Assembly (NCBI GenBank): GCA_964489425.1
Contig: CAZAYP010000016.1
Coordinates: 1 to 64,000 of the forward strand
Origin: CAZAYP01 sp964489425 [NCBI: uncultured Verrucomicrobiota bacterium]
Lineage (GTDB): Bacteria > Verrucomicrobiota > Kiritimatiellia > RZYC01
DNA length: 64,000 bases
Reading direction: 5' to 3'
A program made the position numbers and the translations under genes. Each line of letters opens with the position of its first letter. Positions within the stretch are counted from its first letter, which is position 1. Shown piece by piece: positions 42,331 to 50,989 of the stretch. A model generated the notes under the pieces. The model was not told the origin of the DNA. It was given only the letters and a program-made list of their open reading frames with translations, and did no database searches.

Positions 42331-43827
42331 CTAGGCCCCTGTGGCCATTCTTTTCAGCACGCCCGTGGCGGCGTTGAACTCATCGATCAGCTTGTCCCAC
42401 TCGGCGACCTGTTGCGGGGCAAAGAGCTCGGTCCAGAAATCATCATCCCAGAGCGCGCGCAGTTCTTCCACGCTTTTGCCCTGCTGCTCCACCCAGGTGA
42501 AGTACTTGAACTGGTGCAGGGCCTTGCGGTCAAAGTAGGTCAGTTCGCGAATGTTGTCCGTTGAAATACCCTGCAAGTACCGCGCAAAATGGACCTCCGC
42601 GTTTTCGCGCTGGTAGGCGCCTTCCGCCTCGCGCAGTTCCCGGATGCGCGAGTTGTACATGCCGGCCGAGTCGGTGAGCGGGAGGAAGATGACGTGGCGG
42701 TGATCCATGTCATACATCTTGGCGGTCTTGATGGCCGCCACCAGGTTGCAGATCGAGGAGATGCCGAGGGTCGGCAGCTGCTCCACCACGGCCACATTCA
42801 CGCCGCGCCGGACCAGGGCGTCCTGGCCGGGTTTTTCGTTGAACAGGCGCAGCAGCTGCATGGTTTGCTCGTCGTCGATGGCCGCGACCACGTCCGTGTT
42901 GCGGACGTTGTGAATCCATGGCACGTGCTTGTCGCCGATGCCTTCGATGCGATGGGCGCCAAACCCGAACTGGTAGAGCGTGGGGCACTGCAGCGCCTCG
43001 GTGGCCACGATGCGGACTTGCGGGTGGCGCGTGCGCAGGAAGTCGCCGGCGGCGATGGTGCCGGCCGACCCCGTGGCGCTGACATAGCCGGCCAGCCGCG
43101 AGTTGGGCGTGTGGAAGTGGTGCTCGTAGATTTCGTCAATGACCGACCCGGTCATCTGGTAATGCCAGATGGCATTGCTGAACTCCTCGAATTGGTTAAA
43201 GATGACGATCTTGTCGCCGCGCTCGCGGCGCAGCTCCCAGCACTTGTCGTAGATTTCCTTGACGTTGGATTCGCATCCCGGGGTGGCGATGATTTCGTCC
43301 GTGCCGATCTCGCGCAGCCAGTCGAACCGTTCGCGGCTCATGCCTTCGGGCAGGATGGCGATGGCGGGGCAAGCGAGCAGGGCGCAGTCGTAGGCCCCGC
43401 CGCGGCAGTAGTTGCCCGTGGATGGCCACACGGCCTTCTGGCAGGTGGGGTCGTAGTTGCCGGACACCAGGCGCGGTACCAGGCAGCCGTAGGCCGCCCC
43501 CACCTTGTGGGCGCCGGTGGGGAACCATTTGCCCATCACGCCCACGATCCGGGCATCCACGCCCGTGAGCGCGCTGGGGAACTCCACCCAGTTGCCCTGG
43601 TTGTAACCGCCGCCCTTTTCCTTGGGCTCGTTTTTCCACGTGATCCGGAACAGGTTCAGCGGGTTGATGTCCCAGAGCCCGATGCTTTTGAGCTTGGCCG
43701 CGATCACCTTGGGCACCAACTGGGGATTCTTCTGCTGGGCAAAGGTGGGCAGGATGATGTTGCGCGCCCGCGCGCGCTCGATACTCCGGGCCAGGATATC
43801 CTTGCGAATTGTTCCGATGATTTTCAT
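42331..43827 (-). CDS. PLP-dependent fold-type II enzyme (cysteine synthase / tryptophan synthase beta-like), 498 aa
   Basis: 498 residues, longer than cysteine synthases. The probable PLP lysine is Lys108 in WFPTGAHKVGAAYG, recalling the TGAHKxN of tryptophan synthase beta. A substrate/phosphate loop-like STGNYCRGGAYD and the PLP-phosphate loop SATGSAGTIAAGD follow. The C-terminal ~130 residues (from about 365) are extra. It probably does beta-replacement or elimination on an amino acid, but I cannot name the substrate. It is distinct from the ordinary cysK at 55993. A 101-bp gap separates it from the GH127 gene. Confidence 0.75.
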   Translation of the reverse strand: MKIIGTIRKDILARSIERARARNIILPTFAQQKNPQLVPKVIAAKLKSIGLWDINPLNLFRITWKNEPKEKGGGYNQGNWVEFPSALTGVDARIVGVMGKWFPTGAHKVGAAYGCLVPRLVSGNYDPTCQKAVWPSTGNYCRGGAYDCALLACPAIAILPEGMSRERFDWLREIGTDEIIATPGCESNVKEIYDKCWELRRERGDKIVIFNQFEEFSNAIWHYQMTGSVIDEIYEHHFHTPNSRLAGYVSATGSAGTIAAGDFLRTRHPQVRIVATEALQCPTLYQFGFGAHRIEGIGDKHVPWIHNVRNTDVVAAIDDEQTMQLLRLFNEKPGQDALVRRGVNVAVVEQLPTLGISSICNLVAAIKTAKMYDMDHRHVIFLPLTDSAGMYNSRIRELREAEGAYQRENAEVHFARYLQGISTDNIRELTYFDRKALHQFKYFTWVEQQGKSVEELRALWDDDFWTELFAPQQVAEWDKLIDEFNAATGVLKRMATGA

Positions 43828-43928
43828 GTGGCTCCTCTTGGTTGCAGCCGTCTTATAACGATTTCACATACGGCCCTATTGTTATGACGCCCGGCAGGCT
43901 TTGTCAATAACACGCGCCATCTCGGCGG

Positions 43929-45857
43929 TCATTCCGCCGCCGGTGGCGGCCTGGGGAACACCGCGAGGCGTAGGTGGGTGGCGCCGTACGGCACGAGGGT
44001 AATGGTTTCCGCGCGGGCCGCGGTGCGGGCCTGGCCGGGCAGATGCGGCGTGACCCGGCGCTCCTTGTAATTGTCCAACGTCCACCCCAACACGCGATGC
44101 GCCGGGACCCGGATGCGCAGCGGGGTGGTGGCGGCCTCCCAGGGATTTTCCGGCATGGGGCGGCGCATGACGCGGGCCCGGGCGCGCACTTCGTCCGGGG
44201 CCAGGGCGTACTGCCAGGGGCCGGCCGGCTCCATGTCCCAGGCAGGAAACTTTGCGCCATCCGCGGCCGGGTTGGCCAGGGCCGTGCGCCGTTCCGGGAC
44301 CGGCAACGCATACAGGAGCGGCCCGCGCTCAACCACCACCCCGTTGGTGGGCCAGCGTTTCAGCCCCAGTTCCATGGGCAGGTCCAGGGTCAGCAGGTCG
44401 CCGTCGTGGAATTCACGGTCCAGGCGCACAAACGTTCCGGGTTTCAGCCTGGCTGCGGCGGGCTCCCCGTTGATCCGGAGCGCCGGCGCCTTGCACCAGC
44501 CGGGAATGCGCAGATACAGCGGGAACCGCGCCGCGCCATCCGCCTGCACCGCGAACTCGATCCGCTCGCCGAACGGGTAATCCGTTGTTTCGGTGATCCG
44601 CACGCTGCGCGCCGGGTTGCCCGCGGCCAGCCTGAATTCGCTGGGCCCGTACAGCGCGGCCACCGCACCGCCATCCGCGCTTTGCAGCCACATGCGCGCA
44701 ACGTAGTTGGGCATGGCGCGGTGGATGTTGCCGGAGCAGCACTCCACATCGTGTCCCGGCCGGTACGCCATGCGGCCGCCCCAGAAATTGTTGTGGCTGG
44801 AGTTGGTCGTGCAGCGCACCTGGTTGGGGCTGGAAAAATACTGCAACGCCTGGAAATCCTTGGTGACGGCGCCGGGCAGAGCATTGAATACGGCGCGATC
44901 GATCTTGTCCGCCCAGCGGGCTTCGCCCGTGGCCAGCAGCAGATAGCCGGCGTTCCAGGTATAATCGGTGATATTGCAGGTCTCGTGGCTTTCGCGCGCG
45001 GCGCGTCCGCCAAGGTTTTCATGACTGCTGGGCACGCCGTCCGCCAGCATGTGGTGGCGGTCGAACTTGCGGTGGGCGCTGCGCGCGGCGGCCAGGAACT
45101 GGGTGTCGCCCGTGTAGCGGTAGAGGATCGCGGGCAGCTTGCTCTTCTCCATGGCCGACACGCCGTGCTCCCGGAACCGGTTGGTGGACAGCAGCGCCGG
45201 CAGATGAGCGCGCTCGTTCTCATCCTGGTTGAAGCGATCGTAGGACCGCAGCGCCAGGCGCAGCAGCGCCGGGTCCCCGGTCTGCGCATAGGCCCAGCAC
45301 ATTTCCTCGACATTGCACACGGCCCGGCCATGGCTGAACTTGGACGGGTGCGCCAGGTAATGGCGTTGCAACGCGGCCGGGATGCGCGGGTCGCCGGTGG
45401 CCGAGTACTCGGCCATGAGCGCGCGAAAGAAGACCGCATGAATCCAGGGGTTCAAGTCTGCGCCGGGGCCGAGGTAGCCGGACGCATCGCAGGGGTGGGC
45501 CAGCACGTAGTCGATGTTGGCCTGCACGCGGGCCACCAGGGCTGTGTCGCCCAGCAGGTACCCGCAGCGGATGGCGCCGTCCAGGTAATACCCGGTCTGC
45601 TCGTAGGGCCACCAATCGATCTTGTGGTGCCCGTCGGGCGTCGCGATTTGCCCCTGCCACATGCAAGTATTGTAAGGATAGCCCATGACGTCCGGGTGCC
45701 CGGTCAGCCCGTCGCGCTGATACTCCAGCCAGGTCCGCAGCCAGCCGGCCGGGCGGATCGCGGTGAGTGGCGCCTCGCGAAACACGGCGTGGTCCACGAC
45801 CCCGGTGGTCGCGCCCGCGGCGGGCAGCGCGCCCAGCAGGCACAGTTCCAGGATCAT
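43929..45857 (-). CDS. GH127-type beta-L-arabinofuranosidase (DUF1680 family)
   Basis: 642 residues. The ATG at 45855-45857 follows an AAGGGCGG Shine-Dalgarno and gives a plausible signal peptide (MILELCLLGALPAAGATTG). The (alpha/alpha)6 barrel has YEQTGYYLDGAIRCGYLLGD. The HETCNITDYTWN motif supplies the Glu-x-Cys zinc ligands, and VECCSGNIHRAMP holds the paired cysteines, the first being the nucleophile in characterised GH127 enzymes. A C-terminal beta domain follows. It would release beta-L-arabinofuranose from plant or algal glycans in the periplasm or outside. It lies 53 bases after the M64 peptidase gene. Confidence 0.88.
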   Translation of the reverse strand: MILELCLLGALPAAGATTGVVDHAVFREAPLTAIRPAGWLRTWLEYQRDGLTGHPDVMGYPYNTCMWQGQIATPDGHHKIDWWPYEQTGYYLDGAIRCGYLLGDTALVARVQANIDYVLAHPCDASGYLGPGADLNPWIHAVFFRALMAEYSATGDPRIPAALQRHYLAHPSKFSHGRAVCNVEEMCWAYAQTGDPALLRLALRSYDRFNQDENERAHLPALLSTNRFREHGVSAMEKSKLPAILYRYTGDTQFLAAARSAHRKFDRHHMLADGVPSSHENLGGRAARESHETCNITDYTWNAGYLLLATGEARWADKIDRAVFNALPGAVTKDFQALQYFSSPNQVRCTTNSSHNNFWGGRMAYRPGHDVECCSGNIHRAMPNYVARMWLQSADGGAVAALYGPSEFRLAAGNPARSVRITETTDYPFGERIEFAVQADGAARFPLYLRIPGWCKAPALRINGEPAAARLKPGTFVRLDREFHDGDLLTLDLPMELGLKRWPTNGVVVERGPLLYALPVPERRTALANPAADGAKFPAWDMEPAGPWQYALAPDEVRARARVMRRPMPENPWEAATTPLRIRVPAHRVLGWTLDNYKERRVTPHLPGQARTAARAETITLVPYGATHLRLAVFPRPPPAAE

Positions 45858-45910
45858 GCCGCCCTTGCGCTGGGGCCGCTGGCGCGGGGGGCTGCGGTTC
45901 GGGCGCGCTT

Positions 45911-47143
45911 TCACGGTTTCTTGGCCTGCAGCGCGGGTTGCATCAGGATCCAGAAATCGTCCGGCGCCTCGGCCTTGCCAATGAAGTACTCGAGCCGCGG
46001 TTGCAGGCTCAATGCGACGCTGGCGCTGTTGAAGGCGAGCGTGTAAAAGTCCAGCATGATGCTGTCGTCCGGCCGGCGATAGGTGGACCAGCCTTCGCAC
46101 GTGGTCTGGCAGGTCGGCGAGATGTCGCTCCACAAGCTGCAGGACGGCCGGCAGTTGACACAGTCGCGGTAAGGATACGAGGAGTAGTAATAGTACTCGT
46201 CGCACAAGTCGCCGTAGCTGTGGCCGAACTCGTGCAGCGCCATCTCGGGTCCGTAGTACGTGCCGCCGTAAGCCATGGCATACGAGGACACGCTGTCGGC
46301 CTGGTAATCGCCATAGTCGCGGTACCCGCCGCCGCAGTAAGTGGCGGTGTTGTGCACGACCAGGATTTCGTCATAGGCGTAGCCGGAGCCCGCCGCGGCC
46401 GCCAGCACCGACCCCAGCTCGCAACACATCAGGCGCGCCGTGCCGTAACACCCGCACCAGCACCCCAGGGCGGCCGTGTTTTCGTATACATGCACATTGA
46501 CTTTCGATTGCGCGGCGTTGAACGGCGACGTGGCCAGGATCAGGTTTTTCATCGCTTCCGCCCGGGCGCGGAACGTATCCATCTGGGCCGCCTCGTAGCC
46601 ACTGGCCACGATGAGCAGGTTGAAGTGGCCCGGCTGGGACGGAACCATTTTTGCGGACGTCGATCCGGCCCGGGGTTCCGGCAGGCGGCACTGGTCTGCC
46701 AGGAGCGGTTGCCGACGGTTGACCAGGCGTACGCTGCGTGCGGCTTCGACGGCCGGCAGGAAGATGGCGGTTTGCGGCAGATCCAGCTTGATGGTATCTG
46801 GCCGGGCGCTGCCGGGCGTGGTTTTGTCCCGCGCGTCGGGCGGCGGCACCTGGACGGTGTAGTGGTAATAGAAGTCGCGGCTGTAGCATACCTCGCCCGC
46901 GGCATCCAGCAACTCCGCCCGGAAATCCAAATCTAAATCCAGGGCGTTGGTTGGGCCGGCGGCGTAATGGTTGGGCAGTTGCCCGGGCGTCACGGCCACG
47001 TCCCGGATAATCGGCCATCCGGACTCAAGCACCGTGGACACAATGATCACATGATCATTGCTGGCCGCTTCGGCAACCAGCCGCGCGCCCGCGAAGACCA
47101 GCGCCGCCACACCTGCTTGCCACCATATCTTGTTGCAGTTCAT
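45911..47143 (-). CDS. Exported M64-family (IgA-peptidase-like) metallopeptidase
   Basis: 410 residues with an N-terminal signal peptide (cleavage near AEAASN). An N-terminal beta domain is followed by the catalytic domain from FNLLIVASGYEAAQM. The zinc motif HEFGHSYGDLCDEYYYYS combines HExxH with the conserved downstream acidic residues of M64. Many cysteines in the second half (CGCYGTARLMCC, CVNCRPSC, CQTTCEGW) suggest disulfides, as expected for an exported enzyme. The start overlaps the agmatinase stop by 4 bases. The peptide substrate is unknown. Confidence 0.85.
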   Translation of the reverse strand: MNCNKIWWQAGVAALVFAGARLVAEAASNDHVIIVSTVLESGWPIIRDVAVTPGQLPNHYAAGPTNALDLDLDFRAELLDAAGEVCYSRDFYYHYTVQVPPPDARDKTTPGSARPDTIKLDLPQTAIFLPAVEAARSVRLVNRRQPLLADQCRLPEPRAGSTSAKMVPSQPGHFNLLIVASGYEAAQMDTFRARAEAMKNLILATSPFNAAQSKVNVHVYENTAALGCWCGCYGTARLMCCELGSVLAAAAGSGYAYDEILVVHNTATYCGGGYRDYGDYQADSVSSYAMAYGGTYYGPEMALHEFGHSYGDLCDEYYYYSSYPYRDCVNCRPSCSLWSDISPTCQTTCEGWSTYRRPDDSIMLDFYTLAFNSASVALSLQPRLEYFIGKAEAPDDFWILMQPALQAKKP

Positions 47144-48036
47144 GATGCCTCTTTCCCATAAGCCTGTGACCGGCTGATCATGCCCATGACATTATAAATC
47201 AAGCGCGCCACGGCAAAGTCCGGCGCCGGGAACCCGTCGATGGGCGCCAGTTCGACAAAGTCCATGCCCACCACCCGGCGGCCGGCGATGATCCGGTCGA
47301 GGATGTTGATCAGGGTGTACCAGGCCAGGCCGCCGGGCTCGGGCGTGCCGGTGGCCGGGATGATCGAAGGGTCCAGCGCGTCCACGTCGATGGTCAGGTA
47401 CACTTGCTCGGGAAACCCGGCCGGCAGGGTGAAGGTGCGGCCATCCGTGGCCGCGGCTGCGTCCGCGTCCAGGTGCGGGATGCCGCGCTCGGTGCGCCAG
47501 GCGGCTTCCACGGGCGACAGGCTGCGCACCCCGACTTGGAACAGCGGCAGGCCCAGGTCGACCACCCGGCGCGCGGCGCAGCCATGGCTCCAGCGCGTGC
47601 CCTGGTACGTTTCGCGCAGGTCCGCATGGGCATCAAACTGCACCACGCCAAACACCGCGCCTTCCTGCCGCAACGCGTGCACCGCGCCGAACGTGATCGT
47701 GTGCTCGCCGCCCAGCACCACCGGCACCTGCTGCCAGCGCCGCACCGTGGCCACGCGCTGGCCGATGCGTTCGAGCACGGTTTCGGACGGCCCGTCGCAG
47801 GGCACGGGCGGATGCGTGTAGATCCCGCGTTCCGCGGGCACGCCCTGGCCGTCGTAGACTTCCAGGTATCGCGAGGCGTCCAGGATTGCGGCCGGGCCCA
47901 GCTCCGTGCCCTTGCCGTAGGACACGGTTTTTTCGTACGGCACCGGGATCACGTGGAACAGCGCCTGGTCGGGCGGCGGCGGCTTGTTTTCGGATCCCAG
48001 GAACGGCGGGTAGGGGGATGGTGGCGGAGGATTCAT
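47140..48036 (-). CDS. speB: Agmatinase / arginase-family ureohydrolase
   Basis: 298 residues. The metal-binding signatures are VVLGGEHTITFG, VQFDAHADLRETYQG, and LTIDVDALDPSIIPATGTPEPGG. This matches agmatinase, which makes putrescine and urea from agmatine; guanidinobutyrase or a related ureohydrolase cannot be excluded. The N-terminus is unusually Pro-rich. It overlaps the M64 peptidase start by 4 bases, an unexpected partner, and sits 45 bases after the M14 peptidase gene. Confidence 0.88.
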   Translation of the reverse strand: MNPPPPSPYPPFLGSENKPPPPDQALFHVIPVPYEKTVSYGKGTELGPAAILDASRYLEVYDGQGVPAERGIYTHPPVPCDGPSETVLERIGQRVATVRRWQQVPVVLGGEHTITFGAVHALRQEGAVFGVVQFDAHADLRETYQGTRWSHGCAARRVVDLGLPLFQVGVRSLSPVEAAWRTERGIPHLDADAAAATDGRTFTLPAGFPEQVYLTIDVDALDPSIIPATGTPEPGGLAWYTLINILDRIIAGRRVVGMDFVELAPIDGFPAPDFAVARLIYNVMGMISRSQAYGKEAS

Positions 48037-48081
48037 ATCATGCTCCCGGGCTGTTTGGCGTCCAAGGCCGTCATATGGATC

Positions 48082-50649
48082 TTACGGCAGGTAGGCGCGG
48101 ATGCGGTAGAAACGGCCGGTCCACACCAGGCTGTCGGCGACCGACTCAACCCCGTCGTGGCCCGGTAGGTTGGTGGCCAGCGGCGTCCACCCGGCGGGCT
48201 GGCGCAGGTCGGTGCTGGCTTGCACGTCGTAGCGGCGGTTGGACACGGAAGGGAACCGGATCCAGCAGTTGACGCTGTCGAACGTGAGCGCGTCAAACTG
48301 CAGGCGGCTGGCGTGGCTGGTGGGGATGGTCCCGGTGATGTGTTCCTGCCAGGTAAAGTATCCGTCCTGATCCACGTCATTGGTGGCCGCCGCGTCAAAG
48401 TTGTTGGTCCACCCGTAGCTGGCCAGCCACCATTTGGGCGTGGAGTTGGTCGCCAGGTCCGGGTCGAACCGCGCGGTCAGGCTGGCCGGCGCGCTGACCG
48501 TCAGGGACAACGCCGGGTTGGTTTCCTGGCCGCCGGGCGCATCGCCCTGCCATTGCACAAAGTGGAAGTACGGCGCCGCGCTGGCGGCCACCGCGAGGTT
48601 GGTGCCGCGCCGCTGCCACGCCGAGACCGGCGTCACCGTGCCGCACCCGTTGGTGCCCAGCGCCACCCAGTAGTTGGTCAGCCACTGCCAGGCAATGGTC
48701 GTGGTGTTGGAAAGGACAAACGCCGGGATGTTCGTGGTGGTGCCGGTGGCCGGTGCGCTGCCGCTGCCGGTCCAGCCCCGGCAGAGGTACTGGGTGGTGC
48801 CCGCGGTCGCCGGCGACCCGTTCACCCGCGCGGTCACGGTGGTGCCCGCGGCCAGCAGGTGCTGCCCGGCGGCGGGGTACGGGGTGCCGTGGGCCGAGCT
48901 GACATTCAGCGTCACGCTGAGCGCGGCGGCCACGGTCACAAATGCCGCGCTGGGCACGCCCCAGCGGCCGTTGGTGCCCTGGCTCTCGATCCACACCAGG
49001 TGCCGGCCGGGGCTGAGATTGGTGGCCGCGAACGTGACGGTGACCGTTTCGGCGTTGGCGTTGAACGATCCGTCCACGGCGGTCATGGCGTACAGCACCA
49101 CGCCGGTGGACCACGACGGCACGTCGAAAGAAAACCGCGCCGCCTTGATCCGGCCGTTCTCGCTCGAGCTGGAGTAGCGCGTGGCGTCCGCCTTGGCGCG
49201 CAGGGTCACGCTGGCGCCGGCCGTGACGCTCGTGGGCGCCACGGTAATCTGCCACGTGTCCGGCCCGGCCGGGTCCACGTAGGGCCGGCGGCTGGCCTTG
49301 CAGGCGTAAAGGAACGCGGGGTAGTTGGACGGCCAGATGGTGCTCTCGAAACTGCTGCAGGGCTCGAAGAAATCCGACCCCATCTCAAACGTGTACGCCG
49401 CCACGCCCCGCCGGCCGTACAGCCAGTCGTCCGTGCAGCCGCTGGCATAGTACAACCCGCTGCCCGAGGGCTCGGCCGAATAGCGGTTGTAGAACGCAAA
49501 CTTGCGGCCCAGGGTCTGGAGCTGGTAGTGGTTGGGCGCCAGGGTGCCGGTCCAGCCCCAGGGGAACAGCACCAGGTCGCCGTAGCTGTGCAGGGTAATC
49601 ATCAGGCCCGTGGCATTGGTGGACGCTACGTCCGTATCGCCGCTGCCGCGCCAGGACGCGAACAGGTTGGTCATGTAGGTTTCGATCGCCTGTTCCTCGG
49701 GCTCGGACGCGGCCGTGGGGCCTTGGTAAAGCTCATCGCATGAGTAGGTGCTGGAGCCGACCACGCCCCACTTGAAGTTGGCGTTGCGGTTCAGGTCCGT
49801 GCCGTAGTCGCCGCAGCCCGGCGGATACGTGCCGCAACTGCCGCCGTTGGAATAGTTGATGTTCTTGCGCTGCAGGCAGCCGGTCTCGGCGATCTTGCGG
49901 CCGTCCGGGTTGCACTGCGGCACGATGTGCACCTCGTAGAAGTCCACGATGGCGGTGATGTCCGGATCCTTGCCGTACTGCTGCAGCAGCTGCTCGGCAA
50001 ACCGCGTGGCGGCTTCGGCCGTGGAATACTCGCGCGCGTGAATGGCGCCGTTGAGGAAGAAGCGTGGCTTGGGCCCGGCCACGGCGCGGTTGGAGATCTG
50101 CAGGACCTTGATGGCAAACCCGTTGGTGCCGCCGGCCGACTGCCGTTTCCAGCTCACGCCAATATTGGTCCACACCGCCAGCGTGGGGTAGTTGGAGGCC
50201 AGCAGGGCCATGGTGGTGTAGGTTTCTTCCACGGTGCGGTAACAGGTGTAGTCCGGGATGCCGGTGACCCCGGCCGGCGCCAACCGGCGCGGAACGTACA
50301 TGCGCGCGGTTTTTTCCGCATCGATTTCCAGCGGCAGGCCGGACCGGACCAGGGCTTCGTATTGGTCCGGCCGCACGCGGGCCACGAAGTACTGCTCCGC
50401 GCGGTGCACCTCCCAGATGTCCAGCGTGGCGGCCCAGGCGTTGAGCACGGCGCGGTCCGGGTAGTACACCCGCACCACCGTGGCCTGCTCCACCGTCAAG
50501 GGTGCGGCCGCCGCGGCCACGGCCAGGACCAGCAGGGCGGCCAGCGCCACGCAAGTTTTCCAAACATTGGAAAAAAAAGCGGGCGGTTTTCCAAACATTG
50601 GAAAATTACGGGACCGGTTTTCCAAACATTGGAAAAGTCGTGCCGGCAT
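48082..50649 (-). CDS. Exported M14 zinc carboxypeptidase with Ig-like and C-terminal calcium module
   Basis: 855 residues. Catalytic domain (about 120-460): zinc site HAREYSTAEAA (HxxE) and VHIVPQCNPDGR, substrate-binding DLNRNANFKWG, LHSYGDLVLFPWG, and the general-base Glu in YTFEMGSDFFEP. Two or more Ig/CARDB-like domains follow, then DVDQDGYFTWQEH and the NRRYDV ... GWTPL ... FYRIRAYLP tail. The ATG at 50649 has a GGGAG Shine-Dalgarno, but the first ~32 codons run through three palindromic repeats (50556-50636) before the hydrophobic signal segment CVALAALLVLAVAAAAA. A later ATG (50598) would give a shorter n-region. It digests peptides outside the cell. Confidence 0.87.
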   Translation of the reverse strand: MPARLFQCLENRSRNFPMFGKPPAFFSNVWKTCVALAALLVLAVAAAAAPLTVEQATVVRVYYPDRAVLNAWAATLDIWEVHRAEQYFVARVRPDQYEALVRSGLPLEIDAEKTARMYVPRRLAPAGVTGIPDYTCYRTVEETYTTMALLASNYPTLAVWTNIGVSWKRQSAGGTNGFAIKVLQISNRAVAGPKPRFFLNGAIHAREYSTAEAATRFAEQLLQQYGKDPDITAIVDFYEVHIVPQCNPDGRKIAETGCLQRKNINYSNGGSCGTYPPGCGDYGTDLNRNANFKWGVVGSSTYSCDELYQGPTAASEPEEQAIETYMTNLFASWRGSGDTDVASTNATGLMITLHSYGDLVLFPWGWTGTLAPNHYQLQTLGRKFAFYNRYSAEPSGSGLYYASGCTDDWLYGRRGVAAYTFEMGSDFFEPCSSFESTIWPSNYPAFLYACKASRRPYVDPAGPDTWQITVAPTSVTAGASVTLRAKADATRYSSSSENGRIKAARFSFDVPSWSTGVVLYAMTAVDGSFNANAETVTVTFAATNLSPGRHLVWIESQGTNGRWGVPSAAFVTVAAALSVTLNVSSAHGTPYPAAGQHLLAAGTTVTARVNGSPATAGTTQYLCRGWTGSGSAPATGTTTNIPAFVLSNTTTIAWQWLTNYWVALGTNGCGTVTPVSAWQRRGTNLAVAASAAPYFHFVQWQGDAPGGQETNPALSLTVSAPASLTARFDPDLATNSTPKWWLASYGWTNNFDAAATNDVDQDGYFTWQEHITGTIPTSHASRLQFDALTFDSVNCWIRFPSVSNRRYDVQASTDLRQPAGWTPLATNLPGHDGVESVADSLVWTGRFYRIRAYLP
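50556..50636. repeat. Three identical 19-bp palindromes at 31-bp period
   Basis: TTTTCCAAACATTGGAAAA occurs at 50556-50574, 50587-50605 and 50618-50636, identical each time. Each copy is a perfect 8-bp inverted repeat (TTTTCCAA/TTGGAAAA) around ACA. Start-to-start spacing is 31 bp twice, with unlike 12-bp spacers, so the copies lie on the same helix face about three turns apart. They lie between the Shine-Dalgarno-supported start of the M14 peptidase gene and its signal-peptide core. Because 31 is not a multiple of three they are read in three frames (FQCLEN, FPMFGK, FSNVWK). Confidence 0.92.
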
Positions 50650-50659
50650 GGTTTCTCCC

Positions 50660-50947
50660 TCAGGCGAACAGGTCCAGGAACTGGCCGCGCATCTGGTCCT
50701 GGGCGCGCACCACCTGGGCGCTGGCTTTCATGTAGGAGCCGGCGGTCATCTGGGACACGGTTTCGGTGACCAGTTCGGGCGGCGCGTCCGTGGTGTGGAC
50801 CGTGGCACGGACGCCATTGCGGTCCGGTTGGGTGGTCAGGCTGACGCCCTGGGCGTGCGCCTCCCGGTTGGTGATGTTGGCGGTGTTATGCGCCGACACG
50901 TCCAGCATGGTTTCAGCCGCGCGGATCCCTGAAATACCTTGTTCCAT
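50660..50947 (-). CDS. Stand-alone mini flagellar rod/hook-like protein
   Basis: 95 residues from the ATG at 50945-50947, or 98 from a TTG at 50954-50956 that has better Shine-Dalgarno spacing. The N-terminal GISGIRAAETMLDVSAHNTANI follows the FlgB/FlgC/FlgG start pattern (a...l.v.a.NiAN..t). The C-terminal LVTETVSQMTAGSYMKASAQV plus VVRAQDQMRGQFLDLF follows the matching end helix. The two coiled-coil ends of a rod protein are thus joined with almost no middle. No other flagellar gene is in the window. It lies 42 bases after the E1/ketoacyl-synthase gene and just before the M14 gene. Confidence 0.7.
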   Translation of the reverse strand: MEQGISGIRAAETMLDVSAHNTANITNREAHAQGVSLTTQPDRNGVRATVHTTDAPPELVTETVSQMTAGSYMKASAQVVRAQDQMRGQFLDLFA

Positions 50948-50989
50948 ATTAAACAATAAATTACCCGTTGCGCGGCCGCTTGTAAAACG

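Noticed and set aside
50556-50636. CRISPR array of three 19-bp repeats
   Set aside because: The spacers are only 12 bp, the repeats are perfect palindromes and no cas gene is near; a regulatory or dispersed palindromic repeat fits better.
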